Assembly (NCBI GenBank): GCA_005223375.1
Contig: RXOD01005946.1
Span: 1-11,867, forward strand
Direction of reading: 5' to 3'
Source: Amoebophrya sp. AT5.2
Taxonomy: Eukaryota; Sar; Dinophyceae; Syndiniales; Amoebophryaceae
Length of the DNA stretch: 11,867 nt
Numbering within the stretch: position 1 is the first letter of the stretch; every line of letters begins with the position of its first letter. The position numbers were made by a program, and so were the translations under genes. Positions 1 through 6,724 of this stretch are shown piece by piece. Below the pieces are notes generated by a model, which was not told the DNA's origin, made no database searches, and saw only the letters and a program-made list of their open reading frames with translations.

Positions 1-58
1 GATCCCTTGAACTAGCCAACGCCCCGTTTTGCTAGCAACTTACTTTTAGATCAAGAGC

Positions 59-82
59 AAAAGTTTAAAGAAAAGTTTAAAG
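59..82. repeat. perfect 12-bp tandem duplication
   Basis: The 12-mer AAAAGTTTAAAG occurs twice head to tail at 59-70 and 71-82 without mismatch. It lies in a stretch with no convincing coding frame on either strand. It looks like simple replication slippage. Confidence 0.8.
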
Positions 83-106
83 GTGGATCTCTAGAGCAGT
101 GCGCAA

Positions 107-134
107 CGTCTAGACATGGACGTCTAGACATAGA
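107..134. repeat. 14-bp tandem duplication with XbaI-like core
   Basis: CGTCTAGACATGGA (107-120) is followed directly by CGTCTAGACATAGA (121-134), one mismatch. Each unit contains the palindrome TCTAGA. The core TCTAGA also occurs alone at about 264. I see no coding meaning. Apart from this and the neighbouring 12-mer repeat, positions 1-309 hold nothing I can support: several short stops in every frame and no credible splice-site pairs. Confidence 0.7.
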
Positions 135-309
135 CTTTAAGTCAAGGGACGGGGTCCAGATGGGGGGTGAGATCAGCACGTCCGATTTTTTGATGCTGTA
201 GATAATGAACGCAAATCACGATAGGTGTGCGATTTAGAATGAAGTACGTTTTGCGACAGAGGCTCTAGACGTCGTCCTTCATCTTGCGCTGCACGTTATT
301 TCTTCAAAA

Positions 310-631
310 CTAATGCTGGAATGCTCGTGTTATTGTCTTCACGAATTTCTTCATCTTTTCCCCATGTCGTTCCTTCAACTCGACAAGAGATCTTAGACTA
401 TAAACAATAGTACATCACGGGTAGTTAGATCACGAGAAGCCGCATCAATCACCAATGATACCTTTCATCAACCCAGCCCGTCAGCACCCAACGAAGCGAA
501 TAGCGCCTGCTCACTGATGACGAGACCCTTGACAGGAGGAGACAACGTTCAAGATGGATGCCACTGCAGGCCGGAACTACCGACGCATCATCAGTAATCA
601 CGACGTCAGCGTCAGCGGCAATACGAGGCCA
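310..631 (-). CDS. 3' exons of an unknown spliced gene
   Basis: Two minus-strand exons join cleanly. The first runs 631 to 462 (open frame after an acceptor ending in TAG at 634-632) and ends at a GATGAAAG|GTATCA donor in phase 2. The second starts at 397 after a TTTATAG acceptor and runs to a TAG stop at 312-310. The intron is 64 nt and contains CTAAC, a good branch-point candidate, about 30 nt from its 3' end. The joined frame gives about 85 residues, ending with a Lys-rich segment containing the residues VELKERHGEKMKKF. No start codon was found, so the 5' part must lie further upstream on the minus strand, possibly in the duplicated region to the right. I do not recognise the protein. Seen: frame and splice motifs. 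Inferred: that it is expressed. Confidence 0.5.
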
Positions 632-1140
632 CTACTTTATTTCACGACATGTTGTACGTTTGGAGACACATTGATTGTCGGACGACTAGGTAGCCTTGCG
701 GATCATCATACAATAGTGAATGGAAGGCCACCTAGCCTTGCGGATGATCCAACTCAGCGAAGTAATTTTTTCGCGAAAGTTGGTGAACAACCCAGTGGTC
801 CTGGTCGCCGCTGCTCATCCCTATTTCGCGCCGCGGAGGAAGCGCATACAGGATCTTGCCGAGAAGCAGAATAGCGCGTGCTCATCGGTGACAGGAGGAG
901 ACAACGAACTACTTTTCACATGTTGTACGTTATTTGGAGACGCATTGATTGTCGGACGACTAGGTAGCCTTGCGGATCATCATACAATAGTGAATGGAAG
1001 GCCACCTCGCCTTCCGGATGATCCAACTCAGCGAAGTCATTTTTTCGCGAAAGTTGGTGAACAACCCAGTGGTCGTCGCTGCTCATCACTATTTCGCGCC
1101 GCGGAGGAAGTGCATACAGGATTTTGCCGAGAAGCAGAAT
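495..1140. repeat. imperfect tandem duplication, about 268 bp offset
   Basis: The block 919-1140 is repeated at 648-872 with roughly 90 percent identity by eye. The offset between the right ends is 268 bp. The sequence just left of the first block (about 869-917, with GACAGGAGGAGACAACG) also recurs left of the second block at about 495-551, there broken by an insertion of about 100 bp (552-640). So the unit is one exon of the 916-1269 gene plus its downstream flank. Indels inside the exon part are 6 and 3 nt, preserving frame, as expected if the block was coding at the time. Confidence 0.85.
642..872 (-). pseudogene. broken tandem copy of exon 2 of the 916-1269 gene
   Basis: The minus-strand frame matches exon 2 of the neighbouring gene almost residue for residue from the first codon of that exon (ATTCTGCTTCTC) onward. 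It differs by a two-codon insertion, a one-codon deletion, some substitutions, and a GAG to TAG change that puts a stop about 47 codons in. After the stop the same frame resumes to a TGA at 644-642. Exon 1 and the intron are absent: similarity starts where exon 2 starts. The copy could be a dead fragment, or an exon still used in the transcript of the 310-631 gene. A 42-nt segment holding the stop is flanked by the direct repeat GATSATCCGCAAGGCTA, so loss or splicing of that segment would remove the stop in frame; this is speculative. Confidence 0.65.
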
Positions 1141-1269
1141 CTGCAGTACATTTTTCAAGAACTCAAAACTCTTCACCGTTTATTGCCTGGGTCTTACCCT
1201 TGTTACGTTGGTTTTCGCACCATAGTGAGTGCAGGATGTAGGAACGCAATTATTTGTATCAAACCGCAT
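916..1269 (-). CDS. 98-residue protein of unknown function, two exons
   Basis: Exon 1 runs from ATG at 1269-1267 to 1198 (24 codons, starting M-R-F-D-T-N-N). The donor is AGG|GTAAGA and the acceptor is TACTGCAG at 1141. The intron is 57 nt and both junctions are in phase 0. Exon 2 runs 1140 to 916 (74 codons and TGA). The product has a hydrophobic start to exon 2 (ILLLGKILYALP), then a charged middle (SRKNDFAELDHPEGE), then YDDPQGYLVVRQSM near the end. An internal duplication is visible: the DNA for DHPEG and that for DDPQG are close copies. No signal peptide or known domain is evident. The next gene upstream on this strand ends about 270 bp away. The tandem, stop-containing copy of exon 2 lies immediately downstream. 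I do not recognise the family; confidence rests on the clean start, intron and frame. Confidence 0.6.
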
Positions 1270-1539
1270 TTACGCCAGTTGTAGTTCTAGCTAGCTGCGC
1301 AAAATTTGCATCAGTCCACACTTCCGCTTGGTCCGACTACGAAAAAATCAACCAAATCTGTACAACGCCACGCGGCCGGGGCCGTAGTGACAATTATCAA
1401 AATTTGGTATCACATTCACAATTATTAAGTAAATCCGTGTCTGCGTACTAAATCTAAAGTACTGAAGCGGAAGAACCTGTTGCAGCTGCTACATCTTGAT
1501 CGGCGCGAGCAGCGCCCTGTGGTCAGCTGCTCACGCCGA
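1270..1539. other. intergenic stretch, likely promoter region of the 916-1269 gene
   Basis: No coding frame is convincing. The stretch includes an AT-rich part (about 1395-1435, AATTATCAAAATTTGG and similar) and a GC-rich run (GCGGCCGGGGCCG near 1371-1383). It separates the end of the 1540-2058 gene from the start codon at 1269, both on the minus strand. Confidence 0.4.
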
Positions 1540-1541
1540 TC
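1498..1541 (-). terminator. 16-bp stem-loop at the 3' end of the 1540-2058 gene
   Basis: GATCGGCGCGAGCAGC (1498-1513) is complementary to GCTGCTCACGCCGATC (1526-1541), with a 12-nt loop. In plus-strand RNA the single imperfect position is a C-A mismatch, but in minus-strand RNA it becomes a G-U pair, so the stem is fully paired only when transcribed from the minus strand. It overlaps or follows the predicted stop of the minus-strand gene. This suggests a 3'-end or 3'-UTR RNA structure. The role (end formation, stability, localisation) is inferred. Confidence 0.55.
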
Positions 1542-2058
1542 AACAAGCGATCGAATCTTGGATCTTCGTGATCGTGGTGGATGAGAAACAAATTATATTA
1601 ACCACTGCTGCCTCCTCCACTGCTGCTCGCTCCACCTCAGAAAGCGGTCCTGGTTGGGTGATGCAGGCTCACTTTTTTCAACTGACTCGGCATCGCGCTC
1701 CCGGCCGGCGTCAAAGTGCCGGGCGTCGCCGAGGACGCCAGAAAGCTCCTCACCGCGGAATGGTCCTGGGAAAGGTAGTGGCTATGACGGGAAGATGAAG
1801 TTCATGGCTCATCGATTTCGGTATCGTTATATCGATTCATCATTCGATATTAACCCCATACTGACTGATAAATTGATACAATCGGATTAACTTGGTCCAA
1901 CTAACAAGTCTCTTTTCTTGAAGAGAGCAAATATTTACCGTCGCCGCCGACAGCTTGAGTTGTGCGGAGGAGTCGTGGCCCAGGAACTGAGAGATGTTCG
2001 GGCCGCGGGAACCTGGAGCAGACACCGCTGTCTGCAACAAGTCGGAGAGGACACCCAT
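1540..2058 (-). CDS. small Ser/Ala-rich protein of unknown function, two or three exons
   Basis: Start ATG at 2058-2056 lies in an A-rich context (ACAAAAACAATGG). Exon 1 (2058-1939, 40 codons) includes SDLLQTAVSAPGSRG and SQFLGHDSSAQLKLSAAT and ends at ACG|GTAAAT. The acceptor CCTTTCCCAG at 1766 has a pyrimidine tract and opens exon 2 in phase 0; the intron is 173 nt. Exon 2 reads on to TGA at 1639-1637, giving 82 residues. Alternatively a GTGAGC donor at 1672 and a TTTCTGAG acceptor at 1636 remove 37 nt and lead to a third exon rich in Val, Ala and Glu (VERAAVEEAAVV) ending at TGA 1542-1540, giving 102 residues. The second form ends exactly in the stem-loop at 1498-1541. No known domain. A divergent gene starts on the other strand near 2194. 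Confidence 0.5.
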
Positions 2059-2193
2059 TGTTTTTGTTGGTGTACGTACTCAGTGTTGTGAAGAACTTTC
2101 GTTTTTCCTGTTGAAAGGAAGTCGAGAACTGAAAAGACCACCAGGCAAACGCAAAGTCTGCACTAGGGGACTTAATACTTTTGGTCGCTTTTG
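2059..2193. promoter_or_regulatory. candidate divergent promoter region
   Basis: This 135-bp stretch separates the ATG of the minus-strand gene (2058) from the earliest possible ATG of the plus-strand gene (2194). It would have to serve both. No TATA box or named motif is clear. The call rests only on gene orientation. Confidence 0.3.
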
Positions 2194-2640
2194 ATGAGGC
2201 GAGGAATCTTTCTACTTCATTCTAGTCACCAACACGCTCATCTGGCAATCGCTCCGATCGATCATCGGAAGCGAGATGGATTGTCCTCGTCGACTTTATC
2301 TCCAGTAGCTGCCCGCTGCGAGCGCTCTCTCGTTCGCTCCTGTGTCGTCGAAACAGTTTTATCTTTATCCTCAAATGCGATGAATGGCGGAAAAGGAAAG
2401 CGCGTGCTCGTACGCTTCTCATCTTCTTCTGGTCAGTAAACAGCCGCACTGTATTCTTTCTTATCTTCTTGTTTGCAATAAACTAGCTTAATGGATGCCC
2501 ACTCATTTTTTGTTACAGTGGTTTGTATTCTCGAGGAAGCCCTGCTAGTCTCGGTCGCCTCCAAAACGGCAAAAACTATCGTTTCCCAGATCGCACTGAG
2601 AAGTCCGGCAAACGAACAGAGAGTACTTGGTATTTCTTAA
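2194..2640 (+). CDS. small spliced plus-strand gene, unknown function
   Basis: The best-supported part is a canonical junction. An open frame ends at TCTTCTG|GTCAGT (donor at 2432), and the acceptor CATTTTTTGTTACAG (ends 2518) has a strong pyrimidine tract. The intron is 87 nt. The joined frame reads VVCILEEALLVSV and then SKTAKTIVSQIALRSP, stopping at TAA 2638-2640. Two starts are possible: ATG 2194 gives 119 residues; ATG 2380 gives 57 (MNGGKGKRVLVRFSSS). The 5' frame is open without a stop from 2194, which mildly favours the longer form. Exon 2 looks amphipathic to hydrophobic. Its last 65 nt overlap, tail to tail, the last exon of the minus-strand gene ending at 2576. No family recognised. 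Confidence 0.4.
2249..2274. repeat. short hairpin
   Basis: TCGCTCCGAT (2249-2258) and ATCGGAAGCGA (2264-2274) can pair with one bulged base, around a 5-nt loop. It lies in the 5' portion of the plus-strand gene, upstream of the alternative start at 2380. Function unknown. Confidence 0.5.
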
Positions 2641-5260
2641 TTCGCCGAGTAAAAGACTGAGCAGCCCGAGTGCAGAGGCACTGATCGGGCTGACATCGGC
2701 TGGGATCTCCTCGCGGCATTCTTTTCCCCAACATCAAACGTATCGATTCATTCAAAACGAAAACCTCCGGCAATTGATTCGGCTCGTGCGGCAGCGGCTT
2801 GTTCTTCCAAATGTGGAGGCTCGCTTCCGTGTCGTGGTCGTGGAGGTGGAAAAATATAACTCATTCATTGCACCACAGCACGCTGCTGGGAGTTCACGTG
2901 ATACGGCTTGTTGGTGGACCACACGACCCCGCTCGAGTCGAACTCCCGGCACCACTTCTGGGTGCGCGCGAACTTCTCGCCGAGAAAGGCTATGAACGGA
3001 TACCACCCATGCGAAGCCAAAAGCGGATTCGCGAAGCAGAGAGGTTTGCAGATTCTAGTTCTAGTAACACCTCATCTTCTATATTTAGGTGTACCTAGCT
3101 ATGGGCTAAACCTGAATCAATGCAAATAGATGCGCATCGATCAACAGTCGCCTAGTCGAACATCGAGCATCGAGCACTAACAACTGACGGCCATCAATCG
3201 TCGGCAAATCTAGCTAAAAGATCCTTCGGTTTTTCTTCGCGATAAAAGATACACTACAGCTTCGTACGGCTGGTAGCCATCGTAAACGCGCGCCACTCCG
3301 GGGTGAAGTCGTCCTTTTTCTGCCGCTCCTCGAGGTCCGCGATGGCCGCGAGCCAGCGCGCGCACTGTTGCGGCTTCTGCTGCGCGTTCAGCCGGATCGC
3401 GTGCACCGAAAGCTCCTGGATCTCCATCAGCCGGCACTGCTCGTAGTCCACGGAACCTGCAACGAATGGATGCGTATGAATGACATTTCTGGTCGATGGA
3501 TCTTCATCTCGCTACTCGCGCGACAAGGACAAGGACAACAACCAATGGAGTATACTCACAACTCACAGATGAATTGAACCGTCTGCCTTGTGGGCGATGT
3601 CCCAGACGGGTAGCTGGAGGAAGAGCCGTGGCCTGCGGTGGCGAAGCCAGAACACCATGGCCGGGTGGAGAAAGGGGTCCGCGGAGGTGGCATCGTCGTC
3701 CAAACACATGTACTTCCCGCTCTTACTCTTCGAAAACTCCTCCGCCGTACCTGGTGATGGAACAAGGAGCCAGCGCATTATAAGTATTTATTCCATCCTG
3801 GAACTTCCCACCAAACCAAGCCGGTGATGATGCTGAAGTCTTTCTCTGATCGCATTCGAAAAAATATCAGTATCGCTAGCGCATCCCACTCACAGTCCCA
3901 GTTGAAGTACACGACTATAGTTTTACTTACCTTGCAGACCGTACTTGTCGATTCTCTGCTGGTAGAAGCTTTTGATGTCGAGGCCGTAGCGGGTGGTCTG
4001 CTGCAGCATCTCGCACACGTCCTCCGGGTCGATAAACTTCGCCAGCACTTGCTCCTGGGGGTCCTCGGTCGCCTCCTTCATCACCCAGCTCACCTCGCTG
4101 TTCGGGGGGCACCCGATCCGCTCCGACTCGAAGTTCCGCCAGCAGTTCTCGTACTGCCGCGGTGTCACCCTATGAACCGACACCAGCTGGTATGAGCGTA
4201 AATAGCTTTAGAGGCAGAAGTGAAATTAAAAATTGGCGGTAGGGCTTCGCCACGAGGTTCTACTCTGAAGACCCGCTCCATATCGCGAGCCCCAGACAGC
4301 CTTCAGTTCGCCCTAAAAATCGGCACTCGCCATCGCCGAGGCGAGACCCAATCCCTCCCAGTGGTCCCACTTAGCTAGGTAGCAGTAGGTGACCACTCTT
4401 ACTGCCCACCAGCTGGTCTCGGTTCATAGGGTGACGCCGCGACAGTACGAGAACTGCTGGCGGAACTTCGTAGGAGACCTGCTCGAAGTTCCGCAAGTAG
4501 TGCTCGTACTGCCCGGGGGTCCCCCTGTAGAAGGCCAGCTTGGAAGTAGTGGCGGTGGCCGTGGCCTGCGCCTACTGCTACTAACTTATACTCGTGATAG
4601 TAAGTGCGAGAGGGAAACATGTTGGGTCCCCGTAGCGATACTGGCGAGTGCCGGTTCTTAGAGTGTCCGAAGGATGTCTGGGGCGCGAAGCGAACGATCT
4701 GGGGCGGACATTCAGAAAGAGAAGGGCCCCACTCGATAGAAAGTAAGGGCGACAAACGCACGGAGATGAGCCTCCAATTGGAGCGAGAGAGGGAGGTCAT
4801 GGAAAGCCACTAGCTAGCCTGGTTCTAGAGCCTGAAAGCAGTAGCTGCAGGGTAAAAGAGGAGGCTCTACCATTTTTAGCTGCAAAGGGTGTAAGCAGGG
4901 TGCGAGTGGTCTGTCGAACGCTGCAAGACCCCTCTGCTCCCACTGCAGAACTCTGCTGGTGACCCACGCAAAGGGGGCCCCGTAGCCCTGCCCCCAATAC
5001 ATTTCTCTTGCCACTTCTACTTCGCTACTTTCTTACCAGCTGGTCCGACCATACATCCCCGAAGAGTCCGCTTCCGATGACATTCCGGGAGCAGATGCCG
5101 GCGCTACCCCAGGCTGCTGCATTCCGAGTCCGGTGACGTGCGTCGGCTGTTGTCCCTGATACTGCTGCTGGTTAAACCCCGCCTGCTGCCAGGGCGGCGG
5201 CTGCCACCCGGCTTGCTGCCCAGGAACTGCACCATAGCCGGGGACGCTTCCCTGGAACAT
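2576..5260 (-). CDS. six-exon gene, about 431 residues, unknown function
   Basis: Start ATG 5260-5258. Exons: 5260-5037 (donor CTG|GTAAGA), 4205-3931 (donor CAAG|GTAAGT), 3750-3580 (donor GACG|GTTCAA), 3456-3268 (donor AGCC|GTACGA), 3070-2882 (donor CAGC|GTGCTG), 2823-2576 (TAG). Introns are 831, 180, 123, 197 and 58 nt, all GT-AG, with phases 2,1,1,1,1 that keep one frame. Residues 1-74 are low complexity (Pro, Gln, Gly, Ala), likely disordered. Exon 2 has TPRQYENCWRNFE and DPEDVCEMLQQTTRYGLD; exon 3 has HPAMVFWLRHRRPRLFLQLP; exon 4 has a helical Gln/Ala-rich part; exon 5 has FIAFLGEKFARTQKWCREFD. If the fourth intron is not used, translation stops at TAG 3256-3254 (290 residues) and exons 5-6 belong to a separate gene whose start I cannot find. 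The 3' end overlaps the plus-strand gene at 2194-2640. Family not recognised. Confidence 0.55.
4183..5042. repeat. fold-back element forming almost the whole first intron
   Basis: The two ends are inverted repeats: plus-strand 4183-4253 (CCAGCTGGTATGAGCGTAAA...) aligns with the reverse complement of about 4975-5042 (CCAGCTGGTAAGAAAGTAG...). Inside, about 4250-4400 is inverted against about 4560-4765 (shared GGCGAGTGCCG, GTCTGGGGC, TAGCAGTAGG), and the core 4443-4470 pairs with 4484-4511 (25 of 28, loop 13 nt). About 200 bp on the right arm (roughly 4770-4970) has no partner and may be an insertion. The ends carry the palindrome ACCAGCTGGT at 4182-4191 and 5034-5043. The left end reaches into exon 2. 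The arrangement resembles fold-back transposons or intron-forming elements (introners) described in other protists; the resemblance is structural only. Confidence 0.75.
4408..4545. repeat. inverted and direct copies of exon 2 inside the intron
   Basis: Plus-strand 4408-4470 matches the reverse complement of 4129-4191 (the 5' part of exon 2 of the 2576-5260 gene) at 60 of 63 positions, so it is an antisense copy. Next to it, 4484-4545 is an older copy in sense orientation; in the minus-strand frame it reads FYRGTPGQYEHYLRNFEQ against SVHRVTPRQYENCWRNFE in the exon. Order in the transcript: old sense copy, antisense copy, true exon. The antisense copy could pair with either neighbour. Confidence 0.8.
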
Positions 5261-5391
5261 TTTTTTACGTATCTATCACGAAAACATCGTGGAAGAAACA
5301 TTTAACGGTTGCTACACAAGGAGTGCCTAACAGGATGTATTGAAAACTGACTGATAAACCTAAACGTAAACCTAAACGTAAAAGAAGGATA
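5261..5391. promoter_or_regulatory. short intergenic spacer upstream of the 2576-5260 gene
   Basis: Only 131 bp separate the stop of the gene at 5392 from the ATG at 5260, both on the minus strand, so 3' end signals of one and promoter of the other must share this space. An upstream ATG at about 5301 opens an overlapping frame. No named element is visible. Confidence 0.35.
5356..5379. repeat. 12-bp tandem repeat, telomere-like
   Basis: AAACCTAAACGT occurs twice at 5356-5367 and 5368-5379, followed by AAAA. The CCTAAA core recalls CCCTAAA-type telomere repeats, but two copies with a CG interruption are not enough to call a telomere remnant. Confidence 0.6.
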
Positions 5392-6229
5392 CTAAACTCT
5401 GAGTACGTAAGCGGTTGGATCCACGTAGTTTTCTTCACTGGACTTTTGCTGGCAGCATCTCGCGCAGGCCGACAGCAGGAAGATGAAGAGGAACACGAAG
5501 AGGTAGCAGAAAACGTAGATCAGCACCTCCACCGGCATTTCTGGCTGATCTCCCGCGGCTTCAAGGAGGACCTATGAATGTGGCTGTGCTTCTGGTGGGG
5601 TCTCCGTCTGCGTCTGCGCCGTCGCCGAGGAGACAACTACTGAAGGTACTTAGCGACGAGCAGCAGCGGCTCCGTCGCTCGCGACAGACGGGTAGCAGCA
5701 GCTGCTCTCGACGGGTGGTAGGACTAGGAGCAGCAGTAGAGGCCTCCGAGCGACAACAAATATCGTTCCGAAGTACACTGCGAGCGATCCGCTGGATCCG
5801 CCGTTGTTGTACACTTTACGCCGAAGATCGCGTCGTTCTACACTGTACGGCACCTTGAAGAAACACTGCTGAAGAATATCCTGGCGTCCTGGCTAATGAA
5901 TTGAGTGAGTCTGGACCTGTCAGATCGGTCACCGGATCAATCGCGACAGAAACCGACGCATCATCGGAAGTGACGGATCTATCAGTCGCGCGCGCGCGCG
6001 CACGTCGCTGCACGAAAAACCTGAAGCATACTTGGTGACAGAGGGAAAAATACACGATGAACAGCCAGCTGCTCGAAACATCGGATCTTTCGGACGCGAA
6101 CACCCTCATACTTACTTCAGAAAAATGGCTGAACGGATGGAGAGATCGACGCATCGGCTCCTCTCTCTCCTCCTCCTTGGTTCCTTGTGAAGCAAAGCTG
6201 AAGTCCGTTGATTCGGTCGTTAAATCCAT
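5392..6229 (-). CDS. small protein ending in one membrane helix, three exons
   Basis: Exon 1 starts at ATG 6229-6227 and ends at 6116 with TCTGAA|GTAAGT (38 codons: MDLTTESTDF, then a Glu-rich run EEEREE). The acceptor CAATTCATTAG at 5893 opens exon 2 at 5892 in the same phase (RQDILQQCFFKVPYSVERRD). Exon 2 stays open until about 5650, but its donor is unclear; candidates are CGGC|GTAAAG near 5815 and GTGTAC sites. The last exon starts after CATTCATAG or TTGAAG (5580-5560) and runs to TAG 5394-5392. It encodes a helix of about 20 hydrophobic residues (LIYVFCYLFVFLFIFLL), then a Cys cluster (ACARCC) and a polar tail of about 20 residues. The last 48 codons also form an ORF from ATG 5538. Likely a single-pass membrane protein with palmitoylation-type cysteines (inferred). 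Exon 1 lies in a duplicated segment. Confidence 0.45.
5930..6205. repeat. left copy of a diverged 280-bp duplication
   Basis: This block aligns in the same order with about 6740-7025: CCGACGCATCATCGG, a CG-rich run, GCACRAAAAMCTGRAG, CGAACAyCsssCCTCA, ACTTACTTCAG / ACTTTACTTCAG, AGAGATCGACGCATC, TCTCTCTCCTCCTCC. Divergence is high with many indels. It contains intron 1 and exon 1 of the 5392-6229 gene. Confidence 0.65.
5987..6001. repeat. CG dinucleotide microsatellite
   Basis: About seven CG units in a row inside intron 1 of the 5392-6229 gene. The partner block near 6806-6813 has only a short GCGCGCGC, so the run expanded after the duplication. Alternating CG can adopt Z-DNA, but nothing here shows that it does. 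Confidence 0.75.
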
Positions 6230-6595
6230 AAACCAACTCGCTGGCAAGAAATCGCAAGTAGGCTCTGTCTACTATACCACAAGGGTTGAGCTTGAGGGTG
6301 GGATCGAATTACTACTGTACTTGCGAAAGACGTGCACTACTCTACCATCAGGTAAGTCCGGTCATCGAGTAAACACTGATGTCAGGAAGGTAAGGGTAAA
6401 CCGCGATCGGGTTGAAAGTACAAGTAGTAACTTACTATGTAGTATAGTATCTTGGTGCAGCTCTTACCAACGAGCAGGCTAACCCTTTTCTGCCAAGGTT
6501 CACCGAGTCCACATCCACAACGCCGTTCCTTTATACGAATTCAATTGCACAAGCACAACTGGTAGTCTATGCCGCATGCACAAGCACAACTGGTA
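6230..6595. other. intergenic, no supported gene
   Basis: Upstream of the ATG at 6229. A plus-strand CAG|GTAAGT at 6351 and a minus-strand GTTG|GTAAGA near 6467 look like donors, but no partner exon fits well. A weak inverted repeat (TTACTACTGTACTT near 6309-6322 with AAGTACAAGTAGTAA near 6416-6430) is present. It could hold 5'-UTR exons of the 5392-6229 gene. Confidence 0.35.
6546..6595. repeat. 19-bp direct repeat, 31-bp period
   Basis: TGCACAAGCACAACTGGTA is exactly repeated at 6546-6564 and 6577-6595. The second copy abuts the gene remnant at 6596-6650. Confidence 0.85.
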
Positions 6596-6650
6596 TAGCC
6601 GACTCGATGTCCAGCCTGTCGATCACGTCGGCGTCTGCCAGAATCATGCT
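6596..6650 (-). pseudogene. remnant of the 3' end of the RING-H2 gene
   Basis: On the minus strand this reads ILADADVIDRLDIESA, against LMLADVIDRLNNESA at the C-terminus of the gene ending at 7137. The stop codon of the parent is replaced by ATA, and the frame continues for about ten codons to another TAG. The only indel is 6 nt and in frame. Further upstream the similarity fades. It sits in the expected place for the left copy of the local tandem duplication. Confidence 0.7.
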
Positions 6651-6678
6651 ATCTTTTCTTTGTCGCTCCGCTCAGCGA

Positions 6679-6724
6679 GGACAGGTCTCGCACAGGGACG
6701 CGGCTTTTGCGAGACACTCTGTCC
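6679..6724. repeat. stem-loop
   Basis: GGACAGGTCTCGCA (6679-6692) pairs with TGCGAGACACTCTGTCC (6708-6724) with a 3-nt bulge and a 15-nt loop. It lies between the gene remnant and the right copy of the duplication, in DNA with no gene. Could be structure in an RNA or a by-product of repeat decay. Confidence 0.55.

Noticed and set aside
1496..1798. 100-codon plus-strand ORF
   Set aside because: It runs antisense through a better-supported minus-strand gene with canonical splice sites and starts inside the hairpin.
3210..3437. Minus-strand ORF rich in Ala, Arg and Gly
   Set aside because: Overlaps exon 4 of the 2576-5260 gene in another frame and has the composition of a GC-rich shadow.
4389..4661. 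Plus-strand ORF with residues HQLVSVHRVTPRQYENCWRNF
   Set aside because: It is the inverted copy of exon 2 of the minus-strand gene inside a fold-back intron, not an independent gene.
4182..5043. Splicing of the large intron exactly within the ACCAGCTGGT repeats at both ends
   Set aside because: Joining at the repeat leads to TGA after a few codons. The GTAAGA donor at 5036 with the CTAAAG acceptor at 4206 keeps the frame.
5356..5379. Interstitial telomere
   Set aside because: Only two 12-bp units, each with an AACGT break; too short to separate from slippage.
5574..5858. 94-codon plus-strand ORF
   Set aside because: Opposite exon 2 of the 5392-6229 gene, Arg/Ser-rich, no supporting features. 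The minus frame joins in phase with exon 1.
6057..6482. 141-codon plus-strand ORF
   Set aside because: It lies opposite exon 1 of the minus-strand gene and half of it is in a duplication whose other copy has frame-breaking indels. No splice context supports it.
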